Source: an uncultured Bacteroides sp. (GTDB lineage: Bacteria; Bacteroidota; Bacteroidia; Bacteroidales; Bacteroidaceae). From it: a stretch of 7,332 bases of DNA. The notes beneath the pieces were generated by a model. The model had not been told where the DNA came from and did not search any database. It was given only the letters and a program-made list of their open reading frames with translations. Position 1 is the stretch's first letter, and each line of letters opens with the position of its first letter. Made by a program: the position numbers and the translations under genes. Positions 1 to 5,762 of this stretch are shown here, piece after piece. Location of the stretch: contig CABROZ010000110.1 of NCBI GenBank assembly GCA_902472795.1, positions 1 to 7,332 of the forward strand, written 5' to 3'.

Positions 1-213
1 TTAGGCCGAATGCTATGTCGAGATGGCAGTTGCCGGGCTTTTATAAAATATTTGTTTGGATTGTTTCTTTTTTATCGGAGAAGTTTCGATATTTGTCTTT
101 TAAAGCTTCTGTAAGTTGCATGTAATCAGAATTTGTTTGCATGTTGGCTTTGGTGTCTGTTGTGCGATTGCGTAATAGAAAATTTATTGATTTGACATAA
201 TATAAATATAGGA
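1..213. other. Left-edge region without a confident gene
   Basis: AT-rich sequence in which I can support no gene. On the minus strand a 33-codon frame starts with ATG at 142 and stops at 41-43. Past that TAA the same frame stays open to the window edge, so a broken gene is possible. On the plus strand a frame is open from base 1 to a stop at 112-114 and could be the tail of an upstream gene. Neither translation resembles a family I know. The 9-mer ATTTGTTTG occurs at 50-58 and 131-139. No clear Bacteroides promoter is visible for the gene at 214: a TTTG at 149-152 has only a poor TA-containing -7 match after it. Confidence 0.4.
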
Positions 214-717
214 ATGGAAAGAATCGAAGTGACCGATGCAGCTCTGCGTCAGGCTGCGGCCGAGGGGATGGACGCATTTATCCAGGTCTTTACTGATGCC
301 TATCGCAAGGCGATTGGCGATGAACTTACGGCCGAAACGATGCCGTTGCTGACAGGCGAGCAGCATACGCTGTTGGCGTATCAGATTTTTCGCGACGAAC
401 TGATGGACGGGGGGTTTTGTCAATTGATACAGAATGGTTATGGTGGATATATTTTCGTGAATCCTTTTGCCAAAGCAATGCGTCTTTGGGGATTGGGCGA
501 TTTAAGTAAGATTGTATATGCTGCCAAGAAGATTTATGATGCCCATCGCGAAGACTTGGAACGTGAGCGTACGGACGATGAATTTATGGCCATGTATGAA
601 GATTATGAGGCTTTCGACGATCTGGAGGATGAGTTTGTGGAGCGGGAAGAGGAATTTACCGCTCAAGTAGCTGCTTATGTCGATGAGCATTTGGAGGAGT
701 TTGCCAAGATTGTATAG
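214..717 (+). CDS. DMP19/DUF4375-family acidic protein (possible DNA mimic)
   Basis: Probably a cytoplasmic 167-residue protein of the DMP19 (DUF4375) family. The family's best known member, Neisseria DMP19, is a DNA mimic that keeps a transcription factor off its operator; the function of most relatives is unknown. The family signature is the central stretch DGGFCQLIQNGYG (65-77), matching the GGF-x-Q...N...G core, preceded by a helix with LLAYQIFRDEL (53-63). The C-terminal third (113-162) is packed with Asp and Glu. I count 38 acidic against about 15 Lys/Arg residues over the protein, as expected for a DNA-like surface. There is no signal peptide or membrane segment. The start is the first ATG in frame, preceded by the short AGGA run at 210-213. 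It sits alone ahead of the lipoprotein gene, with a 204-base gap. A mimic role is inference; it could be an ordinary DUF4375 protein with another job. Confidence 0.72.
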   Translation: MERIEVTDAALRQAAAEGMDAFIQVFTDAYRKAIGDELTAETMPLLTGEQHTLLAYQIFRDELMDGGFCQLIQNGYGGYIFVNPFAKAMRLWGLGDLSKIVYAAKKIYDAHREDLERERTDDEFMAMYEDYEAFDDLEDEFVEREEEFTAQVAAYVDEHLEEFAKIV

Positions 718-770
718 GAGTGGACCGTCTGCTTTTGCTATATGGGAAAATAGAGCCGGAAACGACGTTC

Positions 771-816
771 GAATACTGAATATTTGTTAATATAGGAATA
801 CTTTGTGCAGTATTCT
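771..816 (+). terminator. Hairpin-forming inverted repeats after the DMP19-like gene (possible weak terminator or operator)
   Basis: GAATACT occurs at 771-777 and again at 796-802, and its reverse complement AGTATTC is at 809-815. The nearer pair forms a 7-bp stem with a 6-base loop; a G-T pair (795/816) can extend it. The farther pair is 8 bp (771-778 with 808-815) around a 29-base loop. The stem is AT-rich and only a broken T-run (824-827) follows, so termination would be weak. The three half-sites could equally be a protein-binding site or two alternative RNA folds. Confidence 0.35.
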
Positions 817-823
817 GCTTAAA

Positions 824-880
824 TTTTCATTTAACCTTAAAAACAATGAAAAAATGAAGAGAGTCGTTCGTAACTTCATT
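824..880. repeat. Two further short inverted repeats ahead of the lipoprotein promoter
   Basis: TTTTCATT (824-831) pairs with AATGAAAA (845-852) around a 13-base loop. AATGAAG (853-859) pairs with CTTCATT (874-880) around a 14-base loop. The second repeat spans the presumed -33 position (867-870) of the promoter and could act as an operator. In AT-rich DNA, 7-8 base inverted repeats are not rare, so this is only suggestive. Confidence 0.3.
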
Positions 881-896
881 CTTTTATCTAATTTTG
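867..896 (+). promoter_or_regulatory. Bacteroides-type promoter for the lipoprotein gene
   Basis: TAATTTTG at 889-896 matches the Bacteroides sigma-ABfr -7 element TAnnTTTG perfectly. TTCG at 867-870 lies 18 bases upstream and matches the -33 TTTG at three of four positions; the spacing is one base short of the usual 19-21. Transcription would start near 900-905, leaving a short AT-rich leader before the ATG at 922. It would serve the lipoprotein gene and probably the downstream genes through metH. Confidence 0.6.
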
Positions 897-921
897 CAAA
901 CCAAATTATTTATAAATTGAA

Positions 922-1734
922 ATGAAACAACTAAAATTTTTTGCGGTAGCCCTTACGATGTTGATGGGCATCTCGTTGACTTCTTGTTTTAATGATGATG
1001 ACAATACGTTGCAGACAGGTATCTACATGGCTAAAGTCCAGTCTTCGTATTTGGGGTTAGGTTATACGTTTAAGACCGGAGATGGTCTGACGATAACCCC
1101 TACTACAAGTTCTATCTCTTCTTTGGAAGCAAACGGCTTGAAATTGTCAAGCATGGTAGGACATCTTGTTCAGCTTTGGTTCACCTATGATACTGCAGTG
1201 CAGCAGATTACATCTGAGACAAAGGAAGTGAATGATGTTGATGTGTATGGCATCGTTGATTTGGATAATCCGCTTGAGGTTGTTTACGAAGAAGGGGCAA
1301 GCAACGATTCGATTGAAAATGCACCTATTATTTCGTTAGGAGATGTATCTAATATGTATAAGCCGGCCATGTACGATGAAACCACTTTGCTGCTTCCTGT
1401 TAATTATTACATTAATTCCAAATATCATAATTTTACGTTGGTGAATTATCCGGAAAAAAATACCGGATCGACAATGAGACTGTATTTGCGTCATAATACG
1501 AACGGTGATGTTGTAAATACTGGCAATTATGAAGCTTATAACATAGTAAATTCAGGTGGCATCATTAGTTTGTATTATCATGCCTACGATTTGACTACAG
1601 CTTTGCAAGCATTTGGAAGCACCAGACCGGCTGCAATTGAAATTGTTTATAAGCAGAATTCAAATTCTGTAAAACTGGATGATGCCGGTACAACAGAAAA
1701 GAGTTACGCATTATCTTTAATGGAAAACAATTGA
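922..1734 (+). CDS. NigD-like surface lipoprotein
   Basis: A 270-residue lipoprotein of unknown biochemical role, probably NigD-like. A type II signal peptide is clear: MKQLK, a hydrophobic stretch at 6-17, and lipobox LTSC with the lipidated Cys22. The residues just after it (FNDDDN) are acidic, as in the export signal that places Bacteroidota lipoproteins on the outer surface. The body is beta-rich. The segment 33-120 (GIYMAKVQS, a Thr/Ser-rich loop, then GHLVQLWFTYD) fits the small barrel of NigD-like proteins, with a beta-sandwich-like second half. NigD was first noted in a bacteriocin-linked operon, but its homologues are scattered and uncharacterised. Its last codons overlap the Yip1 gene by four bases, which suggests coupled translation. 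G+C is low: 40% and 35% in two hand-counted 60-base blocks (1201-1260, 1501-1560). The lipoprotein call is firm; the family call is moderate. Confidence 0.62.
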   Translation: MKQLKFFAVALTMLMGISLTSCFNDDDNTLQTGIYMAKVQSSYLGLGYTFKTGDGLTITPTTSSISSLEANGLKLSSMVGHLVQLWFTYDTAVQQITSETKEVNDVDVYGIVDLDNPLEVVYEEGASNDSIENAPIISLGDVSNMYKPAMYDETTLLLPVNYYINSKYHNFTLVNYPEKNTGSTMRLYLRHNTNGDVVNTGNYEAYNIVNSGGIISLYYHAYDLTTALQAFGSTRPAAIEIVYKQNSNSVKLDDAGTTEKSYALSLMENN

Positions 1735-2306
1735 ATTACAAAAGTTTATTTCATACCGCACTTTTACTGATTTCCTCTCCGGCTCGTGCCTGGGAGGAAA
1801 TTCGTTTGGAAGAGGATAGGCGAAAGGTGTTTACTGCCTTTGTCTATCCTATGATTGGTTTATGCGGTCTTTCCGTCTTCATAGGCTCGTTGCTGTTGAA
1901 GGGATGGGGAGGTCCCGAAAGTTTTCAGTATGCCATGACGCAATGCTGTGCGGTGGCTGTGTCGTTGTTTGGCGGTTATTTTCTGGCTGCTTACCTCATC
2001 AATGCCTTGCGAGTCCATATGTTGATGCAGGAGGACGACATTAACCTGACACGTCAGTTTGCCGGTTATGCCATGGTGGTGCCTTTTGTGCTTCAGATCA
2101 TCATCGGTGTGTTACCCGATTTCAACATCATTGCCATGTTACTGCAATTCTACATCGCTTACGTGGTGTGGGAAGGTAGCCGAAGTCTGATGGAAGTGGA
2201 AGAGAAAGATCGGTTGCGCTTTACGATAGTAGCATCCATCTTGCTTATTCTTTGTCCGGCGGTCATTCAGATGCTGTTTAACAAACTGACGGTGCTGTTG
2301 AACTGA
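1731..2306 (+). CDS. Yip1-family integral membrane protein, TTG start
   Basis: A 191-residue inner-membrane protein that resembles bacterial Yip1-domain proteins, whose function is unknown. About five hydrophobic helices are visible: roughly 34-56, 67-93, 110-128, 131-148 and 164-190. The N-terminal soluble stretch contains SSPARAWEEI (15-24), typical of this family in Bacteroidota, where it precedes the first helix. The start is TTG at 1731-1733, overlapping the lipoprotein stop TGA (1732-1734) by four bases. No ATG lies in frame until Met41, which would remove the conserved N-terminus and cut the first helix, so TTG is preferred. A rare ATT start a few codons upstream cannot be excluded. 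smpB follows after 34 bases, so the two are probably cotranscribed. The T-run at 2310-2315 has no GC-rich stem before it and is unlikely to be a terminator. Confidence 0.75.
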   Translation: MNYKSLFHTALLLISSPARAWEEIRLEEDRRKVFTAFVYPMIGLCGLSVFIGSLLLKGWGGPESFQYAMTQCCAVAVSLFGGYFLAAYLINALRVHMLMQEDDINLTRQFAGYAMVVPFVLQIIIGVLPDFNIIAMLLQFYIAYVVWEGSRSLMEVEEKDRLRFTIVASILLILCPAVIQMLFNKLTVLLN

Positions 2307-2340
2307 TCGTTTTTTATTCGTTCTGATCTATTGTAGAAAA

Positions 2341-2793
2341 ATGAAACAAGCTCCTATCAATATCAAAAATAAACGTGCCACGTTCGATTACGAACTGATA
2401 GATACCTATACGGCAGGTATCGTGTTGACTGGTACTGAAATCAAGTCGATCCGGATGGGAAAGGCCAGTCTGGTGGATACTTTCTGTTACTTCTCCAACG
2501 GCGAACTGTGGGTAAAGAACATGCATATAGCCGAATATTTCTACGGCTCGTACAACAATCATTCGGCACGTAGGGAGCGGAAATTGTTGCTCAACCGTAA
2601 GGAACTGGACAAATTGCAGCGAGGTTCGAAGGATCCCGGCTTTACCATCGTTCCCGTACGAATGTTCATTAATGAGAAAGGACTGGCTAAGGTTGTGGTA
2701 GCATTGGCTAAAGGTAAGAAGCAATACGACAAGCGTGAGTCGCTCCGTGAAAAGGATGACAAACGTGACATGGCGCGAATGTTTAAACGATAA
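2341..2793 (+). CDS. smpB: SsrA-binding protein SmpB (trans-translation)
   Basis: SmpB binds tmRNA (SsrA) and delivers it to ribosomes stalled on broken messages, so the nascent chain is tagged for degradation and the ribosome is freed. It acts in the cytoplasm. At 150 residues it has normal family length and is complete. Visible signatures are the N-terminal NKRATFDYEL (10-19), TAGIVLTGTEIKSIR (24-38), the ELWVKNMHI strand (55-63), the RKLLL segment (80-84), KGLAKV (113-118) and GKKQYDKR (125-132). The basic C-terminal tail (133-150), which occupies the mRNA channel in the decoding centre, is intact. The start is the ATG at 2341, which puts the conserved core at its usual distance from the N-terminus. 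No tmRNA gene is seen in the window. It lies between the Yip1 gene (34-base gap) and metH (123-base gap) on the same strand. Confidence 0.97.
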   Translation: MKQAPINIKNKRATFDYELIDTYTAGIVLTGTEIKSIRMGKASLVDTFCYFSNGELWVKNMHIAEYFYGSYNNHSARRERKLLLNRKELDKLQRGSKDPGFTIVPVRMFINEKGLAKVVVALAKGKKQYDKRESLREKDDKRDMARMFKR

Positions 2794-2797
2794 GTTC

Positions 2798-2865
2798 AGT
2801 TGACGAGTGAAAAGCCTACAAGCTATCAGGTCTCGTGGTCTCGTTAACTTGTCAACTCGTCAACT
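2798..2865. repeat. 11-bp perfect inverted repeat between smpB and metH
   Basis: AGTTGACGAGT (2798-2808) is the exact reverse complement of ACTCGTCAACT (2855-2865), with 46 bases between. The right arm lies inside the octamer array. A related right arm (GTCGTCAACT, 2875-2884) matches the left arm over 9 bases, so two alternative pairings are possible. It could fold in RNA as an smpB 3' end or a metH leader structure. There is no T-run after it that would suggest an intrinsic terminator. Confidence 0.6.
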
Positions 2866-2916
2866 TGTTGTCAAGTCGTCAACTCAAAAACTCAGAAACT
2901 TAAAAACTCAAGAACC
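2829..2916 (+). repeat. Degenerate 8-base tandem repeat ending at the metH start codon
   Basis: From 2829 the sequence reads in 8-base steps. Two identical units GGTCTCGT (2829-2836, 2837-2844) are followed by TAACTTGT (2845), CAACTCGT (2853) and CAACTTGT (2861). After a 3-base slip (TGT, 2869-2871) come CAAGTCGT (2872), CAACTCAA (2880), AAACTCAG (2888), AAACTTAA (2896) and AAACTCAA (2904). GAACC (2912-2916) then abuts the ATG. Most units share AACTY, and the third base of the array drifts toward A near metH. The array fills most of the space where the metH leader and ribosome-binding region would lie. Confidence 0.75.
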
Positions 2917-5679
2917 ATGACTTTGCAAGAGCTGGTGAACAGACGCATCCTGATTCTGGACGGCGCCATGGGCACCATGATACAACAATACAACTTAACA
3001 GAAGACGATTTTAGGGGAGAACGTTTTGCCGACCTTCCCGGACTGATGAAAGGCAACAACGACTTGTTGTGTCTGACACGTCCCGATGTGATTCAGGATA
3101 TTCACCGCAAATACCTGGCAGCCGGTGCCGATATTATCGAAACCAATACCTTCAATTCTACCCGCATCAGCATGGCCGATTATCACACGCAGCATCTGGT
3201 TGACGAAATTAATCGTGCGGCGGTGAAACTGGCGCGTACACTGGCTGACGAATTTACAGCGCTGACACCCGAAAAGCCCCGTTTCGTAGCAGGATCGGTA
3301 GGCCCTACCAACAAGACTTGCTCAATGAGTCCAGATGTGAACAATCCGGCTTTTCGTTCGCTGACGTTCGACGAATTGGCCGCAGCATATACGGAGCAAA
3401 TGACAGCGTTGCTGGAGAGTGGCGTGGACGCTTTGCTGATTGAGACCATTTTCGATACACTGAATGCGAAAGCTGCCCTTTTTGCAGCCCGACAGTCGAT
3501 GGAGGCAACAGGTATTTCTGTGCCATTGATGCTTTCCGTCACTGTATCCGATACGGGGGGACGTACCCTGTCCGGTCAAACGTTGGATGCCTTTCTCGCT
3601 TCGGTACAACATGCTGATATATTCTCGGTAGGCCTGAATTGCTCATTTGGAGCACGTCAGCTGAAACCTTTTCTGGAGCAGCTTGCCGCACGCGCACCTT
3701 ATTATATTAGTGCTTATCCCAATGCTGGGCTGCCAAATAGTTTGGGCAAGTACGACCAGTCGCCCGATGACATGGCTGGTGAGATTCAGGAATACATTGA
3801 CGAAGGACTGGTGAATATCGTAGGTGGTTGCTGCGGCACGACCGATGCTTACATTGCTCGTTTTGCCGAATTGGTATCCGGTGCGCGACCTCATGTACCG
3901 GCCCAGCGTCCGCAGTATTTGTGGCTTTCGGGGTTAGAACTGCTCGAAGTGAAGCCCGAGAATAATTTCGTCAATGTAGGCGAGCGTTGCAACGTAGCAG
4001 GTTCGCGCAAGTTCCTTCGACTGATCAATGAAAAGAAGTACGAGGAAGCTCTCAGCATAGCCCGTCGTCAGGTAGAAGACGGTGCACAGGTGATCGACAT
4101 TAACATGGACGACGGCCTTCTTGATGCCGAACATGAAATGACGGTCTTTTTGAATCTGATAGCTTCCGAACCCGATATTGCCCGTGTGCCGGTAATGATC
4201 GACTCATCGAAGTGGGATGTGATTCTGGCCGGACTGAAATGTCTGCAAGGAAAATCGATCGTCAACTCTATTTCCTTGAAAGAGGGGGAGGAAAAGTTTC
4301 TGGAACATGCCCGTACCATCCGTCGTTATGGAGCGGCTGTGGTGGTGATGGCATTTGACGAACAGGGACAGGCTGATACATTTGAACGGAAAATAGCCGT
4401 GTGCGATAGGGCATACCGTTTGCTGGTCGATAAGGCAGGTTTTGATCCGCACGACATCATTTTTGATCCTAATGTGCTGGCAGTGGCTACGGGAATGGAG
4501 GAACACAACAACTATGCTGTTGACTTTATCCGTGCAGCGGGATGGATCCGCAAGAACCTGCCCGGCGCACACGTCAGTGGTGGAGTCAGCAATCTTTCTT
4601 TCTCGTTTAGGGGAAACAATTATATCCGCGAGGCGATGCATGCCGTGTTTCTGTATCATGCCATTCGCGAGGGAATGGACATGGGAATTGTTAATCCGGC
4701 TACTTCTGTACTCTATACCGACATACCGGCCGATATACTGGAGCGTATCGAAGACGTTGTATTGAACCGTCGCCCTGACGCTGCCGAGCGGCTGATTGAG
4801 ACAGCCGAGCGTTTGAAGGCAGAGGCTGATGCAGCCAGGAATGCCGGAGTTGCGGGGCAGTCGATCACGCATTCGCAACAGTCCTGGCGCGAAGGAACCA
4901 CGGTAGAAGAGCGCTTGAAGTATGCTTTGACCAAAGGAATAGGGGATTATTTGGAAGAGGACTTGACAGAAGCTTTACAGAAATATCCTAAAGCCGTGGA
5001 CATTATCGAAGGTCCGCTGATGGCAGGCATGAATCATGTCGGCGATCTGTTTGGAGCCGGCAAAATGTTTTTACCCCAGGTAGTGAAGACAGCCCGTACT
5101 ATGAAAAAGGCAGTTGCCATACTGCAACCAGTTATTGAGTCGGAAAAGCAGGAAGGAACAGGTTCGGCAGGAAAGGTCTTGCTTGCCACAGTGAAGGGGG
5201 ATGTGCACGACATCGGGAAGAATATCGTTTCGGTAGTCATGGCTTGCAACGGTTACGAGATTGTGGACTTGGGAGTGATGGTACCTGCCGAAATCATAGT
5301 TCAGCGTGCCGTGGAAGAGAAAGTAGATATGATTGGTTTGAGTGGGCTTATTACGCCTTCCTTGGAAGAAATGGCTCATGTGGCTGCCGAGCTGGAGAAG
5401 GCCGGCCTTGATATACCACTGATGATTGGTGGTGCTACTACTTCACAGTTGCATACGGCTTTGAAGATAGCGCCGGTCTATCATGCTCCGGTTGTCTATC
5501 TGAAGGATGCTTCACAGAATGCTACTGTGGCTGCCCGTCTGATGAATGCGGAAGCCCGGCGTGAATTGAAGGAAGAGTTGGATGAAACTTACCGTCGATT
5601 GCGCGAGAAGAATGGGGAACGGCAGGTGAAAACCGTTTCGCTGGAAGAGGCGCGTGCCAACAGACTGAAACTGTTTTAA
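2917..5679 (+). CDS. metH: Cobalamin-dependent methionine synthase, without reactivation domain
   Basis: Transfers the methyl group of 5-methyltetrahydrofolate to homocysteine through methylcobalamin, giving methionine and tetrahydrofolate in the cytoplasm. The homocysteine domain (about 1-325) has DGAMGT (15-20) and zinc ligands Cys242, Cys305 and Cys306. The folate domain (about 345-620) has NVGERCNVAGS (353-363), IDINMDDG and SNLSFSFRGN (558-567). The cap domain (about 660-745) has VGDLFGAGKMFLPQVV (708-723). The B12 domain (about 750-885) has DVHDIG (762-767) with cobalt ligand His764, its relay partners Asp762 and Ser815, SGLITPS (809-815) and GGATTS (838-843). The 920 residues end after LEEARANRLKLF, at the point where longer enzymes (E. 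coli, about 1227 residues) continue into the AdoMet-binding reactivation domain. No remnant of that domain follows the stop, so this is clean loss or a natural split, not a frameshift. Confidence 0.97.
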   Translation: MTLQELVNRRILILDGAMGTMIQQYNLTEDDFRGERFADLPGLMKGNNDLLCLTRPDVIQDIHRKYLAAGADIIETNTFNSTRISMADYHTQHLVDEINRAAVKLARTLADEFTALTPEKPRFVAGSVGPTNKTCSMSPDVNNPAFRSLTFDELAAAYTEQMTALLESGVDALLIETIFDTLNAKAALFAARQSMEATGISVPLMLSVTVSDTGGRTLSGQTLDAFLASVQHADIFSVGLNCSFGARQLKPFLEQLAARAPYYISAYPNAGLPNSLGKYDQSPDDMAGEIQEYIDEGLVNIVGGCCGTTDAYIARFAELVSGARPHVPAQRPQYLWLSGLELLEVKPENNFVNVGERCNVAGSRKFLRLINEKKYEEALSIARRQVEDGAQVIDINMDDGLLDAEHEMTVFLNLIASEPDIARVPVMIDSSKWDVILAGLKCLQGKSIVNSISLKEGEEKFLEHARTIRRYGAAVVVMAFDEQGQADTFERKIAVCDRAYRLLVDKAGFDPHDIIFDPNVLAVATGMEEHNNYAVDFIRAAGWIRKNLPGAHVSGGVSNLSFSFRGNNYIREAMHAVFLYHAIREGMDMGIVNPATSVLYTDIPADILERIEDVVLNRRPDAAERLIETAERLKAEADAARNAGVAGQSITHSQQSWREGTTVEERLKYALTKGIGDYLEEDLTEALQKYPKAVDIIEGPLMAGMNHVGDLFGAGKMFLPQVVKTARTMKKAVAILQPVIESEKQEGTGSAGKVLLATVKGDVHDIGKNIVSVVMACNGYEIVDLGVMVPAEIIVQRAVEEKVDMIGLSGLITPSLEEMAHVAAELEKAGLDIPLMIGGATTSQLHTALKIAPVYHAPVVYLKDASQNATVAARLMNAEARRELKEELDETYRRLREKNGERQVKTVSLEEARANRLKLF

Positions 5680-5692
5680 GCCTTTCTTTCGA

Positions 5693-5739
5693 TAAAAGAT
5701 GAATAGTAAGTATTCTTGTATGACTTTTACGGCTTTTTT
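5693..5739 (+). terminator. Possible weak terminator after metH in the convergent gap
   Basis: In the 83-base gap between the convergent metH and mltF-like genes, TAAAAG (5693-5698) can pair with CTTTTA (5724-5729). A small inner hairpin, GAATA (5701-5705) with TATTC (5711-5715), lies between the arms. GGC and then six T (5734-5739) follow. The stems are AT-rich and the outer one is short, so this is a weak candidate. No better stem-plus-T-run was seen for either direction in the gap. Confidence 0.3.
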
Positions 5740-5762
5740 CTAACTCGTTTTGAGGGGGATGC

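Noticed and set aside
24..46. Terminator-like GGCA/TGCC hairpin followed by CTTTT near the left edge
   Set aside because: The usable stem is only three base pairs with a four-base loop and the T-run is short, so it does not stand out from chance.
2301..2320. Intrinsic terminator between the Yip1 gene and smpB
   Set aside because: Six T at 2310-2315 are not preceded by a GC-rich hairpin, and the gap is only 34 bases, which favours readthrough.
2314..2724. 136-codon minus-strand frame opposite smpB
   Set aside because: smpB is complete and highly conserved on the other strand; the antisense translation is a by-product of its codon use.
2794..2916. Cobalamin or SAM riboswitch before metH
   Set aside because: The gap is only 123 bases, too short for a typical cobalamin riboswitch. 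I see no B12-box-like sequence or SAM-riboswitch core; the space is taken up by the octamer repeat.
2829..2916. CRISPR array
   Set aside because: The period is 8 bases with no spacers, far from the repeat-spacer arrangement of CRISPR, and there are no cas genes nearby.
4204..4878. Long open frame on the minus strand inside metH (224 codons)
   Set aside because: It lies wholly within the well-matched metH coding region, its translation resembles no known fold or family, and it has no promoter or start context. It is a frame shadow.
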